Positions 18,336 to 26,455 of a DNA stretch of 64,000 nt are shown here, in pieces. The position numbers and the translations under genes were made by a program. How positions within the stretch are numbered: the stretch's first letter is position 1; the number at the start of each line of letters is the position of its first letter. The notes below the pieces were generated by a model. That model searched no databases. It worked only from the letters and a program-made list of their open reading frames with translations, and was not told the DNA's origin. Source of the DNA: Sphingomonadales bacterium UBA656 (GTDB lineage: Bacteria > Pseudomonadota > Alphaproteobacteria > Sphingomonadales > Sphingomonadaceae); the NCBI GenBank assembly GCA_002299895.1, contig DBOC01000014.1:211281-275280 (forward strand). The letters run 5' to 3'.

Positions 18336-19297
18336 ACGATTATGTCGGACATGATAAGGCATGGCGACAGTTTGCGACCGCCTGCGACAGCGATAAAATC
18401 CACCATGGCTGGATTTTGGCTGGCCCCCGGGGCATCGGCAAGTCTGCCTTTGCATTGCGAGCAGCGGCTATGCTGGTAGACCCAGAAAACGCCTATGCCA
18501 GTATGATTGCGCGCGGTTCGCATCCCGATATCCTGTCAGTTAAGCGGCTACCTAAGGAGCCGTTGAAGGAAGATGAGGACATTGATGATGTTACCGAGTT
18601 CAAGCGCAGCATCACCGTGGATCAGATCCGTGGGCTGCAGCAGTCGCTGACCACGCGGCCAGGTTTAAGCAACCGGCGGGCAATCATCATCGATGCTGCA
18701 GACGATTTGGAGCGGGGCGGGGCCAACGCGTTGCTCAAGTCGCTGGAGGAGCCACCCGTTGGTACATTTTTCTTCCTTATCAGCCATGCAAGTGACCGCT
18801 TATTACCCACGATAAGGTCGCGTTGTCAGATCTTGCGGTTTGAACCATTGAGCGATGCTGACATGATAGACGTTCTGCAACGCGCGGCACCAGAGGTCAG
18901 CGCGAATGAACTGCAAGCACTTGTCCGCTTGGGCAATGGCACACCGGGGCAAGCGCTTGATTTTCTTGGTCTTGACCTTCAGGAAATTGAGGATGCCATG
19001 CTGTCCATCCTGCGTACGGGCGACCGCGACAACGCCCTGCGCACCGATTTGGCAGACAAATTAGCGTTAAAGGCCGCGCAACCGCGTTATGAGGCTTTCT
19101 TGCGCCGTGCGCCGACCCTAATCGCGGAATACACGCGCAAAGTTGATGCAACGCAGGTACATCATGGTGTCACCGCGTGGGAGGCAGCAAGCGGGCTTGC
19201 CGCCCGGGCCATTGCCTTAAGTTTAGATAAACAAAGTGTCGTCTTCCAAATGGGAAGCTTGCTGGCATCGATTCAAGCGCATACAGCGCGCCCATAG
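18332..19297 (+). CDS. holB: DNA polymerase III subunit delta prime
   Basis: 321 residues. HHGWILAGPRGIGKSAFALR is the Walker A region of the clamp-loader AAA+ fold, and LERGGANALLKSLEEPPVGTFFFLISH carries the sensor region; SRCQILRFEPLSDADM is the usual SRC motif. Delta prime is the stator of the clamp loader that places the beta clamp on DNA. The start overlaps the tmk stop by 4 bases, so the two are translationally coupled, as in many alphaproteobacteria. Confidence 0.9.
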   Translation: MNDYVGHDKAWRQFATACDSDKIHHGWILAGPRGIGKSAFALRAAAMLVDPENAYASMIARGSHPDILSVKRLPKEPLKEDEDIDDVTEFKRSITVDQIRGLQQSLTTRPGLSNRRAIIIDAADDLERGGANALLKSLEEPPVGTFFFLISHASDRLLPTIRSRCQILRFEPLSDADMIDVLQRAAPEVSANELQALVRLGNGTPGQALDFLGLDLQEIEDAMLSILRTGDRDNALRTDLADKLALKAAQPRYEAFLRRAPTLIAEYTRKVDATQVHHGVTAWEAASGLAARAIALSLDKQSVVFQMGSLLASIQAHTARP

Positions 19298-19315
19298 TCC
19301 AAATTAAGAGTATCC

Positions 19316-20884
19316 ATGTCCGAACCTTTCTACATTACCACCGCCATCGCTTATCCCAATGGAAAGCCGCATATCGGCCACGCTTATGAGGCCATTGCCA
19401 CCGACGCGATCGCACGGTTCCAACGATTAAATGGTCGCGACGTCTGTTTCGTCACGGGGACAGATGAACATGGCTTAAAAATGGACCAAACGGCACGCAG
19501 TCTCGGTAGGGAGACGCGCGACCTTGCCGATGAAATGTCGTCCTATTTCAAAGAAATGTGTGCAACACTTGATATTTCCGTTGATCATTTCTGCCGTACA
19601 ACAGCCGATAATCATCACAAAGCAAGCCAAGCGATCTGGAAACGGCTTGAGGCAAATGGCGATCTCTATCTCGACCGTTATGAAGGTTGGTATTCTGTCC
19701 GCGACGAAGCCTATTATGATGAAGCCGAGTTAACGGATGGGGAAGGGGGCCAGAAGCTGTCCCCCCAAGGCACACCGGTTGAGTGGACGGTTGAAGAAAG
19801 CTGGTTTTTCCGGCTGTCCAAATATCAAAAGCCTTTGTTGGATTATTACGCGGCAAACCCAGAATTCATGCGCCCCGAGAGCCGTAAAAATGAAACAGTC
19901 AAATTTGTAGAAGGCGGGTTGAAAGACTTGTCCGTCTCGCGCACCAGCTTTGACTGGGGCGTCAAGGTTCCGGGCAGCGAGAACCATGTCATGTATGTCT
20001 GGCTTGATGCGCTGACTACCTATATCTCCGCCATTGGTTTTCCAGATGATACCGAAGAATGGCGCAAATTCTGGCCTGCCAGCGTCCATATCATCGGCAA
20101 GGACATTGTCCGCTTCCATACCGTATATTGGCCGGCATTCCTAATGTCGGCAGGCTTGCCCTTACCAAAAATGGTGTTTGGCCATGGCTTTTTGCTGTCG
20201 CGCGGGGAGAAAATGTCGAAATCCTTGGGCAATGTCGTCGACCCTATGGCGCTGGCTGAGCTATTTGGTGTCGATGCCTTACGATACTTCCTGCTGCGTG
20301 AAGTGAGCTTTGGCCAAGACGGAAGCTACAGCCCAGAGGCCATAGTAACGCGTGTAAATGCCGATTTGGCGAACAGCTTTGGCAATTTGGCGCAGCGTAC
20401 ATTGTCGCTCATCTTCAAAAACTGCGCAGGCTATCTGCCTGCCATTCACGGCCATCATGCCGATGACCAGGCCTTACTGGAGTTGGTCGGAAACGCTGTT
20501 TCGAACCAAATTCCGGCGCATTTTGAAGATCTCGCCATGTCGCAGGCTTTGGAAGCTTGGATGCAGGCCGTTTTTGCGTGCAATGCCTATGTCGACGTGC
20601 AGGCACCATGGGCGCTCAAGAAAACCGATCCTGAGCGGATGGAGACCGTATTGGCCTCCTTATTCATCAGCATCGCGCAGCTCGCCATAGCCGTGCAGCC
20701 AATCATTCCCGGGTCAGCGACGAAACTGCTTGATCAAATGGGCGTACCAGAAAATGTGCGCAACTTTGCAAATGCAAGGTCGCATTGGTATTCGCCATTG
20801 GCCGAAGGCGGTTTCCAGATTGCTCAGCCACAAGGGCTATTCCCGCGGTTAGAATTACCGCCGGAGGAGGGGGTTAACACCTAA
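19316..20884 (+). CDS. metG: Methionine-tRNA ligase
   Basis: 522 residues. The class I signatures AYPNGKPHIGHAYEA (HIGH) and GEKMSKSLGNV (KMSKS) are present. The connective peptide region (VRDEAYYDEAELTDG) has no cysteine pairs, so this is the short form without the zinc knuckle and without a C-terminal tRNA-binding domain. It charges tRNA-Met in the cytoplasm. It follows holB by 18 bases and overlaps tatD by one base. Confidence 0.96.
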   Translation: MSEPFYITTAIAYPNGKPHIGHAYEAIATDAIARFQRLNGRDVCFVTGTDEHGLKMDQTARSLGRETRDLADEMSSYFKEMCATLDISVDHFCRTTADNHHKASQAIWKRLEANGDLYLDRYEGWYSVRDEAYYDEAELTDGEGGQKLSPQGTPVEWTVEESWFFRLSKYQKPLLDYYAANPEFMRPESRKNETVKFVEGGLKDLSVSRTSFDWGVKVPGSENHVMYVWLDALTTYISAIGFPDDTEEWRKFWPASVHIIGKDIVRFHTVYWPAFLMSAGLPLPKMVFGHGFLLSRGEKMSKSLGNVVDPMALAELFGVDALRYFLLREVSFGQDGSYSPEAIVTRVNADLANSFGNLAQRTLSLIFKNCAGYLPAIHGHHADDQALLELVGNAVSNQIPAHFEDLAMSQALEAWMQAVFACNAYVDVQAPWALKKTDPERMETVLASLFISIAQLAIAVQPIIPGSATKLLDQMGVPENVRNFANARSHWYSPLAEGGFQIAQPQGLFPRLELPPEEGVNT

Positions 20885-21660
20885 TGTTCGTCGATTCCCA
20901 TTGCCACCTCAATTATAAAGGCTTGGTTGAAAATCAGGCGGATATACTTACGCGAGCGCGGGATAACGGGGTGTCGGCGATGCTCAACATTTCGACGCGC
21001 GAGCGCGAGTGGGATGATGTCATTGGCCTTGCCGAGCAAGAAAAGGATGTGTGGGCATCCGTTGGTATTCACCCGCATGAGGCGGACCAGCATGTTGGCA
21101 TGGACTGTGCCAAACTTGTGGCAAAGTCAGCCCATCCGCGTGTCATCGCCATCGGTGAGACGGGGCTCGATTATTATTACGACAAAAGCGATAGAGCGCA
21201 GCAATGCACAGGCTTTCGCGAACATATCAAGGCGTCCCGCGAAACGGGCCTGCCGATCATCATTCACACCCGCGATGCCGAGGCCGACACAGCGACGATA
21301 TTGACCGAAGAAATGCGGGAAGGGGCGTTCACCGGCGTTATTCATTGCTTTACCGCCAGCGCAGAATTTGCCCGCATTGCTTTGAATTTGGGTCTGTATA
21401 TTTCGTTGTCCGGCATTGTAACGTTTAAGAACGCCCAAGACCTGCAGGATGTGGCGAAATGGTTGCCAGCGGATCGTTTGCTGGTGGAAACCGACGCGCC
21501 GTTCCTTGCACCGATCCCACATCGAGGCAAAACTGGCGAACCGGCCTTTGTGGCCGATACCGCGCGCTTTGTGGCGCAGTTACGTGACGTTCCGCCGGAA
21601 ACGCTGGCAAAGCAAACTTCAGACAATTTCTACGACCTGTTTACGAAAGCAAGTCGATGA
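20884..21660 (+). CDS. tatD: TatD-family metal-dependent hydrolase/DNase
   Basis: 258 residues. MFVDSHCHLN carries the first HxH metal site, AIGETGLDYYYDKSD the conserved glutamate, IHTRDAEADT and VIHCFTAS the histidines, and LVETDAPFLAP the aspartate. TatD/YcfH proteins are cytoplasmic 3'-to-5' exonucleases or nucleotide hydrolases; the exact role of this member is not known. Start and metG stop overlap (TAATG), and its stop overlaps the next gene by 4 bases, so it is in the middle of the tmk operon. Confidence 0.93.
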   Translation: MFVDSHCHLNYKGLVENQADILTRARDNGVSAMLNISTREREWDDVIGLAEQEKDVWASVGIHPHEADQHVGMDCAKLVAKSAHPRVIAIGETGLDYYYDKSDRAQQCTGFREHIKASRETGLPIIIHTRDAEADTATILTEEMREGAFTGVIHCFTASAEFARIALNLGLYISLSGIVTFKNAQDLQDVAKWLPADRLLVETDAPFLAPIPHRGKTGEPAFVADTARFVAQLRDVPPETLAKQTSDNFYDLFTKASR

Positions 21661-22253
21661 ACATCATGGAAGACGGCCCATCGCTGATTTGGGGCGTTGT
21701 ATGCATATTGCTGCTGGTTAGCTCATTGGCCGCCCGCCGCTTGCCCTTGACCTATATTGCCAAGGCAGCGCTCGCTTGGATCGCCATATTTGCGGCGTTG
21801 TTCGCTATTTTCAGCTTCCGGTTTGAATTTATCAGCATCTGGGAGCGCGTAAAGGCAGACATATCGGGGACCGCCGGGCAAAGCATCAGCGGCGAAGCGA
21901 TCGAGTTACGCCGACAAGATGATGGCCATTATTGGATCACGGTCGACATAAACGGAAAACCTGTTCGCTTCATGGTGGACAGCGGCGCGACGATGACAGC
22001 AATCAATGCGACCACAGCCAAGGAAGCTGGCGTTGAAGCAGACGGCTATCCCATCATCCTCAGCACCGCCAACGGCCGTGTCGCGGCGAAGCGCGCAACT
22101 GTGCAATCATTGGTTGTCGGGCCGCACAAAATTAAAAATCATCCGGTGGTGGTGTCGGAGAGCTTTGGTGACGTCAATTTATTGGGGATGAATTTCCTTA
22201 ACGACATGCAAAGTTGGCGTGTGGAAGCTAATAAAATGATATTAATACCGTGA
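21657..22253 (+). CDS. Membrane-anchored retropepsin-like aspartyl protease
   Basis: 198 residues. Two hydrophobic segments near the N-terminus (residues 8-22 and 30-50) anchor it in the inner membrane. The rest is a retropepsin-like domain with the single active-site motif FMVDSGATMTAINA and the later VNLLGMNFLNDM segment that replaces a second half. It belongs to the bacterial TIGR02281-type clan AA proteases, which need to dimerise to be active. Substrates are not known. The start overlaps the tatD stop by 4 bases; it is the last gene of the operon. Confidence 0.85.
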   Translation: MNIMEDGPSLIWGVVCILLLVSSLAARRLPLTYIAKAALAWIAIFAALFAIFSFRFEFISIWERVKADISGTAGQSISGEAIELRRQDDGHYWITVDINGKPVRFMVDSGATMTAINATTAKEAGVEADGYPIILSTANGRVAAKRATVQSLVVGPHKIKNHPVVVSESFGDVNLLGMNFLNDMQSWRVEANKMILIP

Positions 22254-22345
22254 CTAAGCGCGTGACAATAGACGCTGATGTAAAGCTGATAATATAAATC
22301 ATTTAACATAATATATATTATCGAACTTATTGATATGGTGAAGTG

Positions 22346-23110
22346 ATGAGCGCAGATATTACCCCCCTTACGAACATCATGGCGCGTCTGCGGGATCGTG
22401 ATACTGGCTGCCCTTGGGACATTGAGCAAAACTTTGCGACGATTGCCCCTTACACGATTGAGGAAGCCTATGAGGTCGCGGACGCCATAGAGCGTAATGA
22501 TCTGGACGCGCTAAAGGACGAATTGGGTGATCTTCTCCTGCAGGTCGTATTCCATAGTCAGATGGCAAGCGAACAAAGCGCGTTCAACTTACAAGACGTC
22601 GTTAACGCCATTTGTGATAAAATGGTGCGTCGGCATCCACATGTGTTTGGGGAAATTTCAGCCGCAAGCCATGAAGTCCCGGATAATTGGGAAACCATTA
22701 AGGCCGCTGAACGCAGCGACTATGAAGACAACAGCGCGTTAGCTGGCGTCGCCCTCGCCCTTCCCGCCTTATTGCGTGCTCAAAAAATTCAGAAACGCGC
22801 TGCACGCACCGGTTTCGATTGGCCAGATCAATCCGGCGCCCGTGATAAAATAATTGAAGAATTAAATGAAGTTAGCGAAGCAACTACCGCCGAGCATGTT
22901 GCGGAAGAAATAGGAGATTTGATCTTTGCCGTCGTCAATTTGGCTCGTTTTCATCAGGTGGACGCAGAACACGCGTTGAAGCAAGCGAGCACCAAATTTG
23001 AACGACGGTTTCGCGACATGGAGCTGTCTGCCGGCGATGCTTTTGCGGACCTATCACTCGAACAAAAAGAAGAACTTTGGCAGCAAGCGAAAGCAAAAGA
23101 GAAAAAATAA
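22346..23110 (+). CDS. mazG: Nucleoside triphosphate pyrophosphohydrolase MazG
   Basis: 254 residues, the full-length two-domain form. The first MazG domain has CPWDIEQNFATIAPYTIEEAYEV with the EExxE metal site and DELGDLLLQVVFHSQM (ExxD); the second repeat has KIIEELNEVSEA and AEEIGDLIFAVVNLARF. It hydrolyses NTPs, including damaged or excess ones, to NMP and pyrophosphate. The ATG at 22346 with GGTGAAG upstream is preferred to the GTG before it. The 92 bases upstream are very AT-rich and include the palindrome TAATATATATTA. It converges with hflX. Confidence 0.94.
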   Translation: MSADITPLTNIMARLRDRDTGCPWDIEQNFATIAPYTIEEAYEVADAIERNDLDALKDELGDLLLQVVFHSQMASEQSAFNLQDVVNAICDKMVRRHPHVFGEISAASHEVPDNWETIKAAERSDYEDNSALAGVALALPALLRAQKIQKRAARTGFDWPDQSGARDKIIEELNEVSEATTAEHVAEEIGDLIFAVVNLARFHQVDAEHALKQASTKFERRFRDMELSAGDAFADLSLEQKEELWQQAKAKEKK

Positions 23111-23119
23111 GACGCAGTT

Positions 23120-24445
23120 TTAAGCGTCGACCTGCTCAAACTGCTTTTCGAACTGCCCCCATAATTGCCGACTCAATGATACACCGACCGACACAATGTC
23201 GCCTTCAACATGCTGGCTGCTCACTACGCCGCGACCATGCAGCCATGCCAAGGCCGCGCCATTATCTGCGCGCAATGTTACCGTGCGCAGATCATTTCCC
23301 TGCGCAATGCGCGCTGTGAGGAGGGCCTTGAAAGCCTCAATGCCCTCACCTGTTTCAGCCGATATCATCAAAATATCATCGTCGCGCGCCGCGATGCCGG
23401 TTAACTCCGCCCGCCGTTCATCATCCAAAAGATCCAGCTTGTTCCAGATTTCCACCATTCGTGGCTGATGCCCACCTTGTGCATCATCTAAAACGCCCAA
23501 ATCCCGCAAAATTTGCAAAACATCCTCACGCTGCGCATCGGTTTCGGGATGTGAAATATCGCGTACATGGACGATAATGTCAGCAGATATCACTTCTTCG
23601 AGTGTCGCGCGAAACGCAGCGATCAATTGCGTGGGCAGGTCGGAAACAAAGCCAACCGTGTCGGACAATATAGCCTTTTCCACCCCCGGCAGCGCGATTT
23701 GACGCATCGTGGGGTCTAAGGTTGCGAATAACATATCCTCGGCAAGAACGGTTGCCCGCGTCAACCGATTGAACAGCGTCGATTTACCTGCGTTTGTATA
23801 GCCAACCAAAGCAATCACGGGCCAAGGTGCACGTTTACGCCGTGCGCGATGCAAAGAACGCGTCCTTTTCACCTCTTCCAGCTCCCGCCGCAACCGCGCC
23901 ATGCGGTCCCGGATCATACGACGATCGGCCTCAATCTGCGTTTCACCTGGACCACCGAGAAAACCGAAACCACCGCGCTGCCGCTCTAAGTGTGTCCAGC
24001 TACGGACCAAGCGTCCCGCTTGATAGTCCAGATGCGCCAACTCGACCTGCAAACGCCCTTCGGCCGTCGCAGCGCGTTCGCCAAAAATTTCAAGGATCAA
24101 GCCTGTCCTATCGATCGTCTTAAGCCCAGTGCGTTCTTCAAGATTGCGCTGCTGAATGGCGGTTAGCGCAGCATCCACAATCAAGAGATCAGCCTCTAGG
24201 TCGCGTCCCATCTCGGCAATTTCTTCTACTTGCCCGCCGCCAAGCAGCGTTACCGCGCGCGGTGAACGCACACGATAATGCTTTTTGCGGACAACGTTCA
24301 GGCCAATAGCAAGCGCCAGCCCTTCGGCTTCGGCAAGGCGCGCATCCGGCCCCACAGAGGCCCGCCCAGGCAGCTCGGGATAAATGACTAAAGCGCGCGC
24401 ACCCCGCGCGAACTCGTCGGTTTCGCTGCGTTCAAACCCGCTCAA
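23120..24445 (-). CDS. hflX: GTPase HflX
   Basis: 441 residues. An N-terminal HflX domain with the glycine-rich [14 protein letters not shown], a coiled-coil linker with [19 protein letters not shown], and the G domain: [20 protein letters not shown] G1, [10 protein letters not shown] (G3), and WNKLDLLDD (G4) are visible. HflX splits stalled or hibernating ribosomes in a GTP-dependent way. The frame opens with a TTG whose last bases are the hfq stop (TTGA overlap), so it is coupled to hfq; this hfq-hflX link is widespread in proteobacteria. Confidence 0.93.
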   Translation of the reverse strand: MSGFERSETDEFARGARALVIYPELPGRASVGPDARLAEAEGLALAIGLNVVRKKHYRVRSPRAVTLLGGGQVEEIAEMGRDLEADLLIVDAALTAIQQRNLEERTGLKTIDRTGLILEIFGERAATAEGRLQVELAHLDYQAGRLVRSWTHLERQRGGFGFLGGPGETQIEADRRMIRDRMARLRRELEEVKRTRSLHRARRKRAPWPVIALVGYTNAGKSTLFNRLTRATVLAEDMLFATLDPTMRQIALPGVEKAILSDTVGFVSDLPTQLIAAFRATLEEVISADIIVHVRDISHPETDAQREDVLQILRDLGVLDDAQGGHQPRMVEIWNKLDLLDDERRAELTGIAARDDDILMISAETGEGIEAFKALLTARIAQGNDLRTVTLRADNGAALAWLHGRGVVSSQHVEGDIVSVGVSLSRQLWGQFEKQFEQVDA

Positions 24446-24939
24446 ATATCGCTCTCGTCTACGCCCTGATTATAATCCGCCAAGTTCACGGGATTTGCTG
24501 GCTGGATCGTGGATATGGCATGCTTATACACAAGCTGTGTTGTGCCATCACGTTCGAGCATGACTGAGAAAAGATCATATGCAACAATAATGCCCTGAAG
24601 CATTACACCATTAACCAGAAACGTCGTAACCGATTCATTCTTATCACACATGGCGTGCAGAAAAACATCCTGCAGCATTCCAGGCCGGTGCGTAACCCGC
24701 GACATCATCTCATCAAATAACGAGCGTTCCGGCGATGTAGACGGCATGATTGTTGATATCGAATGTTTGTACACAAGCTGCGACATGCCATCGCGGCGCA
24801 ACAGCACCGAAAAGTTGTCAAACCATGTTACAACACCTTGGAGTTTTACGCCCTTAACCAAAAACATGGTCACAGGGGTTTTCGATTTTCTGAGGGAGTT
24901 CAGAAACAGGTCTTGAAGCCCGTTATTTTTTTCAGTCAT
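24442..24939 (-). CDS. hfq: Tandem (double) Hfq RNA chaperone
   Basis: About 165 residues, roughly twice a normal Hfq. The first Sm domain (residues 8-65) has [26 protein letters not shown] and the Sm2 motif [10 protein letters not shown]. After a linker with a MSRVTHRPG segment, a second complete Sm domain follows with [28 protein letters not shown] and [10 protein letters not shown]. Both halves keep the distal-face and proximal-face residues, so three chains could form a six-lobed ring. Hfq pairs small RNAs with mRNAs. The start at 24939 (MTEKNNG) is preferred to the in-frame ATG at 24984; the ribosome site is weak. ntrX lies 113 bases upstream and hflX overlaps downstream. Double-length Hfq has been reported for sphingomonads such as Novosphingobium, as I recall. 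Confidence 0.95.
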   Translation of the reverse strand: MTEKNNGLQDLFLNSLRKSKTPVTMFLVKGVKLQGVVTWFDNFSVLLRRDGMSQLVYKHSISTIMPSTSPERSLFDEMMSRVTHRPGMLQDVFLHAMCDKNESVTTFLVNGVMLQGIIVAYDLFSVMLERDGTTQLVYKHAISTIQPANPVNLADYNQGVDESDI

Positions 24940-25052
24940 TATAATTATCCGTTTATTTTTATCGTTACGCCAGCCTCGCTGCACGCTGGGCGTCCAGCTT
25001 ATATCTGAGCAATGTTACGATTACACGAATACCGCAAAAGTCGCAATTATAC

Positions 25053-26453
25053 TCAAAACTCTGTGTCGTCGGAAAAATCCTGTGCGTTTTTGCGGACAGA
25101 AATGCCCAATAGCTTCAGCTTCCGGTGCAGTGCCGAGCGCTCCATGCCAACAAAAGCGGCCGTTTTTGAAATGTTGCCGGAAAAACGTTTTATCTGCACC
25201 CGCAAATATTCGCGCTCAAATGCCTCGCGCGCCTCGCGCAATGGCGCCCCCATAAGGGCCGTCACATTATGCTCTGCGCCTTCATAGCTGTTAATAATCT
25301 CTGACGGCAGCATATCCGCCTCAATGGTCGCAACCCCCTCTGCTGGCGCCAATATGATCGTGCGTTCAATGATATTGCGCAATTGCCGAACATTGCCCGG
25401 CCATTCGCAGGCCTGCAGCGCGGCCATGGCGTCGCCTGAGAAGTGAGGCGGAGAAATTCGGTGTTCGGATGCAAAGCGCGCGGCATAATGGTTCACAAGG
25501 TCTGGAATATCTTCGCGTCGCCCCGACAAGGGTGGAATTTCGACCGGAACCACATTTAACCTGTAAAACAAATCTTCGCGGAACCGACCTTCGGCGATTT
25601 CGATTGCCAAATCGCGCGCCGTTGCAGAAACAAAGCGCACGTCAACGCGTATTTGCCGATCGCCGCCCACGCGAACAAAGCTTTGATCGGTTAACACGCG
25701 CAGGATTTTTCCTTGAGTTGTACGCGGCATGTCCGCAACTTCATCCAGAAACAATGTCCCGCCATGCGCTTTTTCTAACATGCCCGCCTGCACGAGATGC
25801 CCATCCTGTTCGATACCAAACAAGACTTCGTCAAATCGCTCAGGAGATAATTGTGCCGCGCTCACGGACACAAAGGGGGCCCCTGCCCGTGGACTCCAGC
25901 TATGGAGCAAACGCGCGGCGACTTCTTTGCCAACGCCTGCTGGCCCAGTGATGAGCATTCGGCTACCCGTCCCAGCGACCTTCTTAAGCGTTGCGCGCAC
26001 GGTGTTTATTGCGACCGATGACCCCGTCAGTTCCTCGGAATGCCCTACCCGCGCCTTAAGATCTGCATTTTCGGCGCGCAGCCGCTCCGTTTCGGTTGCC
26101 TTTGATACGAGGTGCAACAATTTGCTGGCTTCAAAGGGCTTTTCGATGAAGTCCGCCGCGCCTTGTCCGATGGCAGCGACCGCTGTGTCGATATTGCCAT
26201 GACCGGAGAACACAATCACCGGAATCTGCGGATCGCGCATTTTGATGGCGCGCAATAATTCAATCCCGTCCATCGATGACCCACGCAACCAGACATCAAG
26301 CAATATCAACGACGGTAAACGTTCATCCAGCGCAGCTAAGGCCTCATCCGACGACGCAGCCGTCCTTGTGCCATAGCCTTCATCATTGAGCACGCCGGAC
26401 ACCAAGTCCCGAATGTCTTGTTCATCGTCTACAATCAGTATGTCGAGTGCCAT
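25053..26453 (-). CDS. ntrX: Nitrogen/redox response regulator NtrX
   Basis: 466 residues. A receiver domain (LDILIVDDEQDIRDLV, phospho-acceptor in LILLDVWLRG) is followed by an AAA+ domain with Walker A LITGPAGVGKEVAARLLHS and Walker B GGTLFLDEVADM, and a C-terminal Fis-type helix-turn-helix (NISKTAAFVGMERSALHRKL). The sigma-54-contacting GAFTGA loop is missing; the place holds FGIEQDGHLVQAG. Alphaproteobacterial NtrX proteins are known to lack this loop and to work by DNA binding rather than sigma-54 activation. It is the partner of NtrY, whose stop codon is 2 bases upstream, and lies in the ntrBC-ntrYX-hfq-hflX block. Confidence 0.95.
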   Translation of the reverse strand: MALDILIVDDEQDIRDLVSGVLNDEGYGTRTAASSDEALAALDERLPSLILLDVWLRGSSMDGIELLRAIKMRDPQIPVIVFSGHGNIDTAVAAIGQGAADFIEKPFEASKLLHLVSKATETERLRAENADLKARVGHSEELTGSSVAINTVRATLKKVAGTGSRMLITGPAGVGKEVAARLLHSWSPRAGAPFVSVSAAQLSPERFDEVLFGIEQDGHLVQAGMLEKAHGGTLFLDEVADMPRTTQGKILRVLTDQSFVRVGGDRQIRVDVRFVSATARDLAIEIAEGRFREDLFYRLNVVPVEIPPLSGRREDIPDLVNHYAARFASEHRISPPHFSGDAMAALQACEWPGNVRQLRNIIERTIILAPAEGVATIEADMLPSEIINSYEGAEHNVTALMGAPLREAREAFEREYLRVQIKRFSGNISKTAAFVGMERSALHRKLKLLGISVRKNAQDFSDDTEF

Positions 26454-26455
26454 AA

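Noticed and set aside
24442..24984. Double Hfq as an assembly or frameshift artefact
   Set aside because: The two domains differ in sequence and are joined in one clean frame, so this is a true fusion and not a duplicated read.
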